In this document: positions 23,098-31,367 of the stretch, piece after piece
How the letters are laid out: the number at the start of each line of letters is the position of its first letter
Numbering within the stretch: the stretch's first letter is position 1
Assembly (NCBI GenBank): GCA_964354215.1
Contig: CAYGYT010000004.1
Location: 27,514-91,513 of the forward strand
Source: CAVRZR01 sp964354215
GTDB lineage: Bacteria; Actinomycetota; Coriobacteriia; Anaerosomatales; CAVRZR01
Direction: 5' to 3'
DNA: 64,000 nucleotides
Program-made: the position numbers and the translations under genes
The notes under the pieces: generated by a model
Told to the model about the DNA's origin: nothing
The model's input: only the letters and a program-made list of their open reading frames with translations
Database searches by the model: none

Positions 23098-24429
23098 TCA
23101 CCGCGTCCCCAGTCTCATGCCTTGGCGCTTGAACGCCTCGCGGCGGAAGAGCGGGTTGTACGCGCAGTAGAGAGCGAAACGGAACGGCGAGGCCAGGTTC
23201 GTGCGCGGATCGAGTGCTCGCCGCCAGATGGAGGCTCGGCTGCTCCACCGCCTCCGACACGCCCAGGCCGACTCCGTGAGCTCGTCGGCCGACATCAGGG
23301 CCGGTTGGAAGGCCGCGTAGTTGAAACGGTAGTCCGGATGGAGCCACCATCGCCCGTCGTAGAGCAGCCGTCCCTCGGCCTTGAGCCGCTCGTAGAGCGG
23401 GGTCGACGGGTACGGCATGATGATGTTGAACGCAGCGAACGTGAAGTGGTTCTCGATCGCCCACTCGTCGGTCGCGATGATCGAGGCGGGCGTGTCGTGG
23501 TCGTATCCGAGCGCGAACGCGGCCCACGTCTGCAGGTGATGGGCGCGCAGCGTCGCGACAACATCCGCGTAGCGATCAGAAGCGGCCAAGTTCGGTGCCT
23601 TGTGCATCTGACGAAGGTTCTCCGGATCGAGGCTTTCGAACCCGATCACGTTGCCGAGGCACCCGCTCTCGACGAACAGCTCCATCAGCTCGGGGTCCCG
23701 CGCGTGGTCCACGCTGACCTGTGAGACCCAGCGGATCTTGAGTGGGATGAGCGCTCGGAGCAGCACCTTGGCGGCCTCGGGGTCGGCGGCGAAGTTGTCG
23801 TCGACGAAGAAGAGGTCCTTGAGATCTTGTGTCCGGATCTCCGCGACGACGTCGTCGACGGGGCGTGTGTAGTGGTGGTGCGAGAAGTACGCGCCCACCG
23901 CGCAGAACTCGCATCCGTGGCGGCAGCCGCGTCCGAACTGCAGCAGGCTGATGGGCAGGTACCCCTTGCCGGCGTAGAGGTCCCGCCGGGGAAGGGACCC
24001 CGGTTGTGCCGTTCCTACCGGCGCATCGTAGCGTGGCCTCAGCCGTCCTTCGTGGGCGTCTTGAACAACCTGCGACCAGAGGGTCTCGCCGTCGCCTGTG
24101 TAGACGGAGTCCGCGTGTTCGGCGACTTCGTCGGGAATCAATGTGGCGTGCATCCCGCCCATCACGACCGGGACCTTGCGCGCCCGGTACTCGGCGGCGA
24201 TCTCGTAGGAGCGCCGCGCGGTGAACGACTCGATGTTGATGGCGACGAGGTCTGTCGGCTCGTCGTAGTCGATCTCGTCGATGCGGTCGTCGATGAGCCG
24301 ACAGTCCACGCCCTTCGGGGTGAGGCCTGCGAGGACACCCAACGACAGCGGCTCCATGCGCGCGTCGTCGACGAACTGCACGCCGTCAGCCAGGCTGCCG
24401 AGGGTCGGCTTGATGAACGTCACCTGCAT
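23098..24429 (-). CDS. B12-binding-domain radical SAM protein
   Basis: A 443-residue radical SAM protein. The N-terminal ~140 residues form a cobalamin-binding-like Rossmann domain (DLVAINIESFTARR, PVVMGGMHATLIPDEV). Next comes the [4Fe-4S] motif CRHGCEFC (about residue 190), then the TIM-barrel part (FFVDDNF, GFESLDPENL). It resembles the B12-dependent class B methylase-type or elongator-like radical SAM proteins. The ATG (24429, read leftward) follows GAGGCGGCGCC. It is paired with the GNAT gene downstream. The substrate is unknown; small-molecule or lipid modification is possible. Confidence 0.85.
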   Translation of the reverse strand: MQVTFIKPTLGSLADGVQFVDDARMEPLSLGVLAGLTPKGVDCRLIDDRIDEIDYDEPTDLVAINIESFTARRSYEIAAEYRARKVPVVMGGMHATLIPDEVAEHADSVYTGDGETLWSQVVQDAHEGRLRPRYDAPVGTAQPGSLPRRDLYAGKGYLPISLLQFGRGCRHGCEFCAVGAYFSHHHYTRPVDDVVAEIRTQDLKDLFFVDDNFAADPEAAKVLLRALIPLKIRWVSQVSVDHARDPELMELFVESGCLGNVIGFESLDPENLRQMHKAPNLAASDRYADVVATLRAHHLQTWAAFALGYDHDTPASIIATDEWAIENHFTFAAFNIIMPYPSTPLYERLKAEGRLLYDGRWWLHPDYRFNYAAFQPALMSADELTESAWACRRRWSSRASIWRRALDPRTNLASPFRFALYCAYNPLFRREAFKRQGMRLGTR

Positions 24430-24560
24430 GGCGCCGCCTCCCCGCGACGACAAAGCGCACGCCGACGCACACTCCGGCTCTCTCCAGAATATACCCGCGG
24501 GCTGGGAGGGTCGGGAGCATGGCCGGAAGACAGGGCCGAACACCCGGAGCTGGAAAGCAG

Positions 24561-24594
24561 AGAACCGGGCCACCCCGAAGGATGGCCCGGTTCT
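24561..24594 (-). terminator. Terminator of the cold-shock gene
   Basis: A perfect 12-bp stem (AGAACCGGGCCA / TGGCCCGGTTCT) with a 10-base loop lies 24 bases downstream of the cold-shock stop (minus strand). The tail CTGCTTTCC is U-containing. It may act in both directions. Confidence 0.7.
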
Positions 24595-24618
24595 CAAGCG
24601 CTTTCGCGCGCGTGCTGC

Positions 24619-24822
24619 CTAGAGGGCGCGCACGTTTGTGGCCTGCGGCTTGCCGTTCTGGCCGGTCGCCTCTTCGAACGCCACGGACTGACCCTCGTCA
24701 AGGGACTTGAAGCCCTCGCTCTGGATCTCCGAGAAGTGGACGAACAGGTCGTCTCCACCCTCGCGCTCGATGAAGCCGTAGCCCTTGTCAGCGTTGAACC
24801 ACTTGACTTTACCTTCTGACAT
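24619..24822 (-). CDS. Cold-shock protein (CSD family)
   Basis: A 67-residue cold-shock-domain protein with both RNA-binding motifs, KGYGFIE (RNP1) and DLFVHFS (RNP2). It is a single OB-fold RNA chaperone. The ATG at 24822 is the start; the longer frame to 24978 is the 5' untranslated region. The upstream hairpins (24839-24925) suggest a structured leader, as found for cspA-type genes. Its terminator hairpin follows 24 bases after the stop, so it is monocistronic. Confidence 0.96.
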   Translation of the reverse strand: MSEGKVKWFNADKGYGFIEREGGDDLFVHFSEIQSEGFKSLDEGQSVAFEEATGQNGKPQATNVRAL

Positions 24823-24838
24823 TCCAAACCATCCTTCC

Positions 24839-24925
24839 GCCCCAACGGGGCAAAACAAAACGACGTGACTTCCTCCGCAAGAATGCGGTGTGTCACGTCG
24901 CAATCCTACGAGCCCTAACGGCTCG
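24839..24925 (-). promoter_or_regulatory. Structured 5' leader of the cold-shock gene
   Basis: Three hairpins lie upstream of the cold-shock ATG: GCCCC/GGGGC (24839-24851), a long CGACGTGAC/GTCACGTCG stem (24861-24900) with an inner CCGCA/TGCGG stem, and CGAGCC/GGCTCG (24909-24925). Cold-shock mRNAs often have such temperature-sensing leaders. The function here is inferred. Confidence 0.45.
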
Positions 24926-25004
24926 ACTGTCGGCCAGTCTATCACGGATGACTGCGAAACCCTAATCGCCGCCCGCATCGCACACGCCGCGGATGGTGAA
25001 CGCG

Positions 25005-25472
25005 CTAGCCTTGGTCGTTGTCGGCCGGGGGTTCTGCCGACGGAGAGGACGCAGGCGCCTCAGGCTCTCCATCCCGGGTCGCCGCCTGATTGACCTTCGC
25101 CGCGGCCCGGCCGAATGCATCGGCAAGCCCGCTGAACGCGCTCGCGACGTGCGGAGCGGCAGCCTGCGAAACCTGCTGCGCTGCATCCCCGATCGCCTTT
25201 CCGGCCTGCTCGGCACCCTGCTGGACCTGCTGACCAAGATCGGTGCCCATGGCCTGGGAGAAGGCGGCATCGGCCTTCTGGGCCATATCGTTCACACCCA
25301 CGCGAAGCTGCTCGACCCTCTGCCGGTTCTCCGGGTCGTCAGCGGCTTCCCTCGCCCAGTGTGAGACGGCGGCACCCAGCTCGGACATGCGCGCAACGAC
25401 GTCCTTCCACGCCTCGCTGGCGCTCGGGCCCGAAGGGGGCTCAGGGACGTGAGTGCCGGGGTCGTCGGTCAT
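25005..25472 (-). CDS. Ala-rich helical protein, unknown function
   Basis: A 155-residue protein without a recognised family. Residues ~18-120 are rich in Ala, Gln and Val and predicted to form amphipathic helices (WKDVVARMSELGAAV, GVNDMAQKADAAFSQAMG, APHVASAFSGLADAFG). The ends are Pro/Ser/Glu-rich and disordered. There is no signal peptide. The start ATG (25472) follows an AAGGAGG site. It looks like a phasin-like or surface-associated helical protein, but that is only a guess from composition. Confidence 0.6.
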   Translation of the reverse strand: MTDDPGTHVPEPPSGPSASEAWKDVVARMSELGAAVSHWAREAADDPENRQRVEQLRVGVNDMAQKADAAFSQAMGTDLGQQVQQGAEQAGKAIGDAAQQVSQAAAPHVASAFSGLADAFGRAAAKVNQAATRDGEPEAPASSPSAEPPADNDQG

Positions 25473-25537
25473 CGGAAGCCTCCTTGGGTATTCGAACCGT
25501 CCGATGAGTGTATGCCCATCCTCAAGCCGGGACGCCA

Positions 25538-25990
25538 TCAGCTTCGGCGGGCAGTGGCCGCCTTTAGCTTGTACGCGAACAGGCATCGCGGCGGGATCAC
25601 GTAGTCTCCTTCTTGAGCGCTCTCCCAGGTGAAGTCCTTGCAGCACTCGGGTTTCCCGTGTGGGTGGAGCCGGCACAAGAAGTCGTCTTGGAGGGCTGCG
25701 CAGCGCGCCGTGACCCAGACTCGTTCTGGCGAGATGTCGCAGCTGCCCGTGGCGAGCACGACGGCATCGCCTGCCACCTGAGCGCCATGTAGTTCGAAGT
25801 ACCTCTGCAGGTCAGGGGTCATTCGGATACGGATCTTGACCGTGTCTCTCGAGTAGGTGACGTCGCTTCGGGGGTTCAAGCGGAAGCTCAAGTGGGTGCA
25901 GCAATCCGACTCGCAGTGCTCAACCCAGCAGAGGCAGTCGTCGCATCTCTCTGCCTCTGCAATGAGCGACGCTTCGCTCGCGGTCTTCAC
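25538..25990 (-). CDS. Cys-rich zinc/iron-chelating-like protein
   Basis: A 150-residue protein with about a dozen Cys residues in clusters (CDDCLCWVEHCESDCC near the start; CDISPERVWVTARC, CRLHPHGKPECC and a final PPRC). The overall pattern resembles the YkgJ-type zinc- or iron-chelating family (CRLHPxGKPxxCxxF), with additional Cys. The GTG start at 25990 is the best fit; the larger frame to 26347 is not supported by composition. No neighbour suggests a pathway. Confidence 0.6.
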   Translation of the reverse strand: MKTASEASLIAEAERCDDCLCWVEHCESDCCTHLSFRLNPRSDVTYSRDTVKIRIRMTPDLQRYFELHGAQVAGDAVVLATGSCDISPERVWVTARCAALQDDFLCRLHPHGKPECCKDFTWESAQEGDYVIPPRCLFAYKLKAATARRS

Positions 25991-26052
25991 CTGCCGCGCA
26001 CCCCCGCCTCGAACGCGGTGTCGGACACGAGTGGGGCCGACCGCTCGGGCAG

Positions 26053-26364
26053 TCAGCGATTCGTGCGGCGGAAGGGCTCGTCGCCCGGCCGCGTGCCGAG
26101 CTGCCGCCAGTCCGTCTCGGTCATCTTCACGTGGAAGTACTCGGCAGCCTTGCGGATGTTCTCGAACGCGAGCTCGCGGTCCTCGTCTGTTACGTCTTCT
26201 ACTTCGCCGAACCGGGCGATCGCGCTTCGGACCGAGCCCGCGTCGGTGAGCGGCGCCTTTCGCTGGTTCGGGAATGCGAACGCGGCGTCGGGCAATGCGG
26301 CCTCCTTGGCTTCGGTCAGCTTGCCGTGGGTGCCGTGCGGTCGCCATGTGGTCGTGCGAGCCAT
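26053..26364 (-). CDS. DUF6582-like small protein
   Basis: A 103-residue protein similar to the DUF6582 group (GKLTEAKEAALPDAAFAFPNQRKAPLTDAGSVRSAIARF), a small domain often found in phage- or prohead-associated genes and also free-standing. Function unknown. The ATG at 26364 follows CAGGAGG; the longer frame is out of character. There is no phage context here. Confidence 0.7.
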   Translation of the reverse strand: MARTTTWRPHGTHGKLTEAKEAALPDAAFAFPNQRKAPLTDAGSVRSAIARFGEVEDVTDEDRELAFENIRKAAEYFHVKMTETDWRQLGTRPGDEPFRRTNR

Positions 26365-26566
26365 CGCAAACCTCCTGTCAGTGCATTCTGGTGCTCGGCC
26401 AGGTGCCGCCATCAGCAACGTCGCGCTCTAGCGGGACTATTCCCGCTTTCGCGGTTCGAGACGACCCCCGACTCCTCGGGCGGAGACCCGCCCCAGAGTC
26501 GAGAGTTCCGCCGATCTTCAGCGTGTCACACATGCGCGTGGTCCTGTCGGCTCGGACGCATCGGTT

Positions 26567-26929
26567 CTAGCCGAGGGCGAAGAACATGGGGCTCAGATAG
26601 GGCACGAGCCAGATCACCCAGACCACGACGCTGAGCTTGTGGAAGTTCACGATCCATCGCTCGTCCTTCCTCACGAGGACGATCGTCGCCCAGATCGCGT
26701 GTAGGAGCATAAGGACGATGGCGAGCGTGCCGGTGATCCCGTGCACGTCGAACGTGAATCCTTCGGCCATCTCGAACATCATGCTCGTGCCCCACGTGTC
26801 GCAGATGAGCCCGAGCCAGAAGAAGACGAGATGCCAGAGCTTGAGCCGTCCCTGGATGCGTTCGCCCCACACCCCGATGGTGTAGAAGATGAGCGCCAGC
26901 GTGATGATCACGCTCGAGGTTGTCGTCAC
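26567..26929 (-). CDS. HsmA/TIGR03987-family membrane protein
   Basis: A 120-residue integral membrane protein with about four helices (SVIITLALIFYTIGVW, LKLWHLVFFWLGLICDTWG, HGITGTLAIVLMLLHAIW, KLSVVVWVIWLVPYLSPMF). It matches the small HsmA-like family, whose function is uncertain. The GTG start at 26929 has GGAGG six bases upstream; the longer frame adds basic low-complexity residues. It lies between unrelated genes. Confidence 0.75.
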   Translation of the reverse strand: MTTTSSVIITLALIFYTIGVWGERIQGRLKLWHLVFFWLGLICDTWGTSMMFEMAEGFTFDVHGITGTLAIVLMLLHAIWATIVLVRKDERWIVNFHKLSVVVWVIWLVPYLSPMFFALG

Positions 26930-26981
26930 AGCAGTCCTCCAGTTTCCGAGCCGACGGGCCGCGCGTATCCACCGCCGAAGC

Positions 26982-27443
26982 CTACTCCTCGCCGAGGATC
27001 GCCGGCTCACGGTCGAACCACTGCGCCGCCTCTTCGAGCTGGCCTGCGAGCCGGAACAGCGTGGTCTCATCCCCGTACCTGCCGGCGAAGTGCATGCCGA
27101 CGCGGCAGGCCGCCTTGTAGCGCCTCACGATCTCGCTGTCGTGGTCTGGCACGTAGTCACGCAAGAAGCGACTGCCGCCACGCGTCGGGACACCGGCGTA
27201 TGCCGCGATCAGGTCCTTGAGCAGGAACGGCACCCCTCGGAAGGGACCGTCTGGCACGTGGCTCTCGGCCGCCTTCCGGGCCGGGTCGTACATCTCCTGA
27301 ATCACGGCGTTGAGCTGCGGATTCAGCCTATCTACGCGGCTGATCGCCTCTTCGACGAGCTCGCTCGGCGTGACCTCGCGTCGGCGCACGAGATCGGCGA
27401 GCCCGAGCCCGTCGTAGCGGTCGTACTCTGCGAAGCCACTCAT
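26982..27443 (-). pseudogene. Amidase with large internal deletion
   Basis: A 153-residue open frame. Its first ~110 residues match an amidase-signature enzyme N-terminus (LADLVRRREVTPSELVEEAI, FRGVPFLLKDL, GVPTRGGSRFL, DSEIVRRYKAA). Its last ~40 match the usual amidase C-terminus (VGMHFAGRYGDETTLFRLAGQLEEA). About 300 residues that normally lie between, including the Gly/Ser-rich signature with the catalytic Ser pair, are missing. The join is in frame near 27104-27112. The catalytic core is lost, so this is a deleted relic, unless the join is an assembly error. The ATG at 27443 is intact. Confidence 0.8.
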
Positions 27444-27478
27444 CGCCTGGCCCTCCTCTAGACGAGCCGGTGTGCTGC

Positions 27479-28003
27479 CTAGCGCACCCAGGCCTGCCGA
27501 AGGGACACGCGTTTCGTTCCCCCGGCGACCCACTGCGCTCCAACCTCCGCGAAACCGTACTTCTCGTGGAAGCGGCGCGATGCCTCGTTGGGCGGGTCGA
27601 CGTCGATCTCACAGACGATGCGGTCGATGCCCGAGGCTCTAGCGTACGCGAACATGTCGTCATAGAGGGCGGCGCCGTATCCCTGGCCGTGGCGGTCGTG
27701 CGCGACGACGAGCCGGTCGACGTAGAGGAACGCGTCCCGGCGGTCGTCGAACCACCGGTAGTTGGGGCTGTCGTAGTCGGCGCCTTCACGAAGCGCGAGC
27801 AGGAACGCGACTACCTGGGAGTCCCTCTCGACCACACGGTGATAGGCAGCTTGATCATGCAGGCGGGCCAGGGCTTCCGCGTCGAGCGGGCTGGTGAAGT
27901 GCTCCCACTCCGCGTTCAGACGCAGAATCACGTCGAAGTCACTGGGTGTCGCCGGTCGGATCACGGCAGTGTCATCGCGGCGGCCACGGATCAAAGCGGT
28001 CAT
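27479..28003 (-). CDS. GNAT-family acetyltransferase
   Basis: A 174-residue GNAT protein. The acetyl-CoA-binding loop is RHGQGYGAAL (about residue 108), preceded by YVDRLVVA. The C-terminal YGFAEVG is typical. The acceptor (amine on a small molecule or protein) is unknown. It lies between the amidase relic and the fdhF end, but a 157-base gap separates it from fdhF, so it is probably not part of the Wood-Ljungdahl operon. Confidence 0.88.
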   Translation of the reverse strand: MTALIRGRRDDTAVIRPATPSDFDVILRLNAEWEHFTSPLDAEALARLHDQAAYHRVVERDSQVVAFLLALREGADYDSPNYRWFDDRRDAFLYVDRLVVAHDRHGQGYGAALYDDMFAYARASGIDRIVCEIDVDPPNEASRRFHEKYGFAEVGAQWVAGGTKRVSLRQAWVR

Positions 28004-28160
28004 GGGGCAGCGAACACCTCGCCGACGGCGAAGGGCGGTCCGGTAGGGCGGGAATCACGGGCGGGAATCCTCTCTCCTCGGACCTTTCGAGACATCTCGA
28101 CACGCCGAATACTGAGGCAGCTGACCGAAAGCCGCTGCTCATGACTGCAGACGGCGCGCC

Positions 28161-30881
28161 CTACACCTTCCGCACCGACACCGCCGTCACCTTGAGCCCC
28201 GGAATCTTCGCGCTCGGGTCGAGTTCGACTCCCGTGAGCCGGTTCGCAGGCGCATCGGCAAAGTGGAACGGCATGAACACCACTCCGCGCTTGGGGGAGC
28301 CCTCGCCGCACACCCGCGCGGTCGTCCGCACGCTGCCGTGCGCGCTCTCGATCTCGACGGTATCGCCCTCGCAGATGCCGAGTGACTCGGCGTCGGCAGC
28401 ATTCAGCTCGACGTAGCCGTGCGGATTGAGCTCGGAGAGCCCCTCGGAGGCGCCCGTCATCGTATTCGTGTGGAAGTTCCACAGGTGGCGCCCGGTACCG
28501 AGCACGAAGGGTCGCTCGGCGGTCGCGGGGTCGAACGGCGGCCGGTAGTCGACCGCCGCGAAGGCGCCCTTGCCGCGCGTGAACTTATCGGCGTGGAGGA
28601 TCGGCGTACCCGGGTGCTTAAGGTCGGGGCATGGCCACTGCAGCGCGCCCTCGGCTTCGAGGCGCTTGTAGCTGATCCCGCCGTACTGCGGGGTGACCGC
28701 GGCCATCTCGTCCATGATGTCGGCGGGTGACTCGCAGTCGAACGTGACGCCCATCCTGTGGGCGAGGCGACAGATGATCTGTCCGTCGGGTAGGGCTTGG
28801 CCCGGCGGGTCGACCACCTTGCGGACGAGCTGGATCGTGCGGTCGGTATTGGTGAACGTGCCTTCCTTCTCGAGGAACGAGGCGGCGGGCAGCACGACGT
28901 CGGCGAACTCGGTGGTCTCGGTGAGGAAGATGTCCTGCACTACGAGGAAGTCCAGAGCGCGAAGGGCCTCGAGCACGTGAGCCTGGTCGGGGTCGGAGAG
29001 CACCGGGTTCTCGCCCATGATGTACATCGCCTTCAGCGAGCCCGCCGTCGCGGCGTCCATCATCTCGACGACGGTGAGGCCGGGCGTGTCGGCAAGCTCG
29101 GTCTCCGCCTCCCAGAAGTCGCAGAAGCGGTCGAGCGTGCCCTGTTCGGTTACCGACTGGTAGCCCGGCAGGCAGTTGGGCAGGCACGCAAGGTCGCACG
29201 CGCCCTGCACGTTGTTCTGCCCGCGCAGCGGGTTCACGCCGGTGCCGGGTCGGCCGATCTGGCCGGTCAGCAAAGCGAGGTTCGCGAGCGAGCGCACCTG
29301 CTCGGTCCCGGAGGTGTGCTGGGTGACGCCCATCGAGTACACGATCGAGGCGCGCTCCGCCGAGGCGTAGGCGACGGCGACCTCGCGGATCGTCTCGAGC
29401 GGGATCCCAGTGAGCTTGGCGGCGGCGTCGAGGTCGTAGCCGTCGAGCAGCGCGCTCAGCTCATCGAAGCCCTCGGTCCTCTCGGCGATGAACGCCTCGT
29501 TTGCCAAACCCTCGTCGAGGATGATGCGCAGCATCGCGTTGAAGAGCGCGACGTTCGTGCCGGGCTGAACGGCCAGCCAGCGCTCGGCGTGGTCGACGAG
29601 GCGGATGCGTCGCGGGTCGATCACGTAGATGCGCGTGCCTGCGCGCGCCGCGCGCTTGAGCTCGATAGCGATGACGGGATGGGCCTCGGTCGTGTTCGAG
29701 CCGATGACGAGGATGACCTCGGCCTGGGCCAGGTCGTCGATCGAGTTCGTCATCGCTCCGCTCCCGAATGCGGCGACCAGACCGGTCACCGTGGAGCTGT
29801 GTCAAAGTCGGGCGCAGTGATCGATGTTGTGCGTGCCGATGACGGTGCGCAGGAACTTCTGGAAGAGGTAGTTCTCCTCGTTCGTGCACTTCGCCGAGGC
29901 AAGACCGGCCACGGCGTCAGGTCCATGCTCGGCCACGGTCTCCTCGAGCCGGGTGGCGATCAGGTCGAACGCTTCGTCCCACTCCGCTGGTTCGAGCACA
30001 CCGCCACGCCGGATGAGCGGCGTGGTGAGACGGCGCGGGTCGCGGTTGAAGCCCCAGCCGTAGCGGCCCTTCGCGCACAGGTTGCCGCGGTTCACGCCGC
30101 GCTCGAGCGGCGCCGAGGCGCCCACGACGCGGCCCTGGTGCACATGGAAGTCGATCGTGCAGCCCACACCGCAGTAGCCGCACGTCGTCTCGACGTGCGT
30201 GAGCTCCCACGGGCGGCCCTTGAAGCGCACGAGCTTGTCGGTGATCGCGCCAACGGGGCACGTCGATACGCACTGACCGCAGAACTCGCAGCCGGCGTCC
30301 TTCATCGACGCGCCGAAGGGTGTTTGCGGGAGCGCGTCGAAGCCGCGGTAGACGTTGCCGTAGACGCTGCATCCCTGCACTTCGGCGCAGATGCGCACGC
30401 AGCGCCCGCATGAGATGCACTTCGCGAGGTCGCGCGAGATGAGCGGGTTGTCGTCGGTGTCGGGTGTCTCGTGACGGTCGCCGACGAACCGGGGCGTGTC
30501 GACCTCGAACTCGTACGCGAGGTCCTGGAGCGCGCACTGGCCGTTCGATTCGCAGGTGAGGCACTCGACCTTGTGGTCTGACAGCAGCAGCTCGACGAGT
30601 GTACGGCGCAGACCCCGGAGCGTCTCGCTCTGCGTGGTGACCGCCATGCCCTCGGCGACCCGTGTGGTGCACGAGGTGGGGAAGCCGCGCATCCCCTCGA
30701 TCTCGACGATGCACAGTCGGCAGCCCCCGTAGGGCTCGAGTCGGGGGTCGTCGCAAAGCGTCGGGACGCGGATGCCCGCATCGCGGCACGCCTCAAGCAC
30801 CGTCTGGCCCGAGCGCGCCTCGATCGCGCGTCCGTCGACGGTCAGGCGCAGAGCCTCTTGCTGTGTCGCGGTGTCGGGCAT
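28161..30881 (-). CDS. fdhF: Selenocysteine-containing formate dehydrogenase, NuoG-type N-terminus
   Basis: A 906-residue molybdo/tungsto-enzyme read through an in-frame TGA (29802-29804) as selenocysteine U360 in HCARL-U-HSST, matching the CARV-U-H active site of E. coli FdhF. The N-terminal NuoG-like part has a [2Fe-2S] domain and His/Cys-ligated clusters (CRLCIVEIEG, CLTCESNGQC), then a two-cluster ferredoxin (CISCGRCVRIC, CGQCVSTC), then CGYCGVGC for the active-site cluster. The C-terminal part is the molybdopterin domain. It reduces CO2 to formate or the reverse, electrons coming from NuoEF encoded upstream. It is the last gene of the Wood-Ljungdahl operon. Without the Sec reading, it looks like two ORFs. 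Confidence 0.93.
29772..29790 (-). promoter_or_regulatory. SECIS hairpin of the selenoprotein FDH
   Basis: On the minus strand the hairpin GGUGACC-GGUCU-GGUCGCC begins 11 bases after the UGA, the same spacing as in E. coli fdhF. Its loop GGUCU matches the E. coli fdhF SECIS loop. It should bind SelB and recode UGA as Sec. Confidence 0.88.
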
Positions 30882-30893
30882 GGGCTCCTCTGC

Positions 30894-31334
30894 CTACCGC
30901 GGGGGCAACTTGCCGCTGCTTCTGAGCACGCGTGTCTCGCCTTCGACGAGCACGCAGTCGATGCACTCCTTCACGAACGCGGCGATGTCGGAGACCGACA
31001 CGATCCCGACGGGCTTGCCGTCGCGCAGCACCGGCAGCCGGCGCATCGCGAGCTCGCGCTGGAGGCGCACCGCAGGCAACAGGTCCATGTCCTCCTCGAG
31101 CGGGACGAAGTCGGTGAACATGATCTCCTCGACAACGACGGTCTTCGGGTCGGCGCCCGTTGCGACGACCGTGTGAGTGATCTGGCGGTCGGTGACCAGG
31201 CCGAGCAGCGTGTCGCCATCGACCACCATCACGGAGCCGACCTGCTGGTCGCGCATGAGCGCAGCGGCCTCGGAGACGGTCGCGGTGGGCGCGCACGAGA
31301 CCACCCTCGGCGTCATGATGTCGCGGACTTTCAT
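30894..31334 (-). CDS. CBS-domain protein embedded in the FDH operon
   Basis: A 146-residue protein with two CBS domains (RDIMTPRVVSCAPTATVSEA; EIMFTDFVPLEEDMDLLPAV). CBS pairs bind adenine nucleotides and regulate partners. It lies between NuoF (upstream) and fdhF (downstream), 12 bases before fdhF, so it is certainly co-transcribed. It may sense AMP/ATP or NAD(P)H to adjust formate dehydrogenase activity; this is inference. No other domain is fused. Confidence 0.88.
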   Translation of the reverse strand: MKVRDIMTPRVVSCAPTATVSEAAALMRDQQVGSVMVVDGDTLLGLVTDRQITHTVVATGADPKTVVVEEIMFTDFVPLEEDMDLLPAVRLQRELAMRRLPVLRDGKPVGIVSVSDIAAFVKECIDCVLVEGETRVLRSSGKLPPR

Positions 31335-31367
31335 GCTGTCACCTTCCTGGCGTGGTCGGCATCGGCC

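Noticed and set aside
26431..26446. Hairpin GCGGGA-CTAT-TCCCGC as a terminator
   Set aside because: Flanking genes are on the minus strand, and no U-run follows on that strand; the stem is only 6 bp.
28161..30881. FDH alpha subunit as two genes or a frameshift/nonsense pseudogene
   Set aside because: The break is a TGA at the known Sec site followed by a SECIS hairpin, and both halves are in the same frame.
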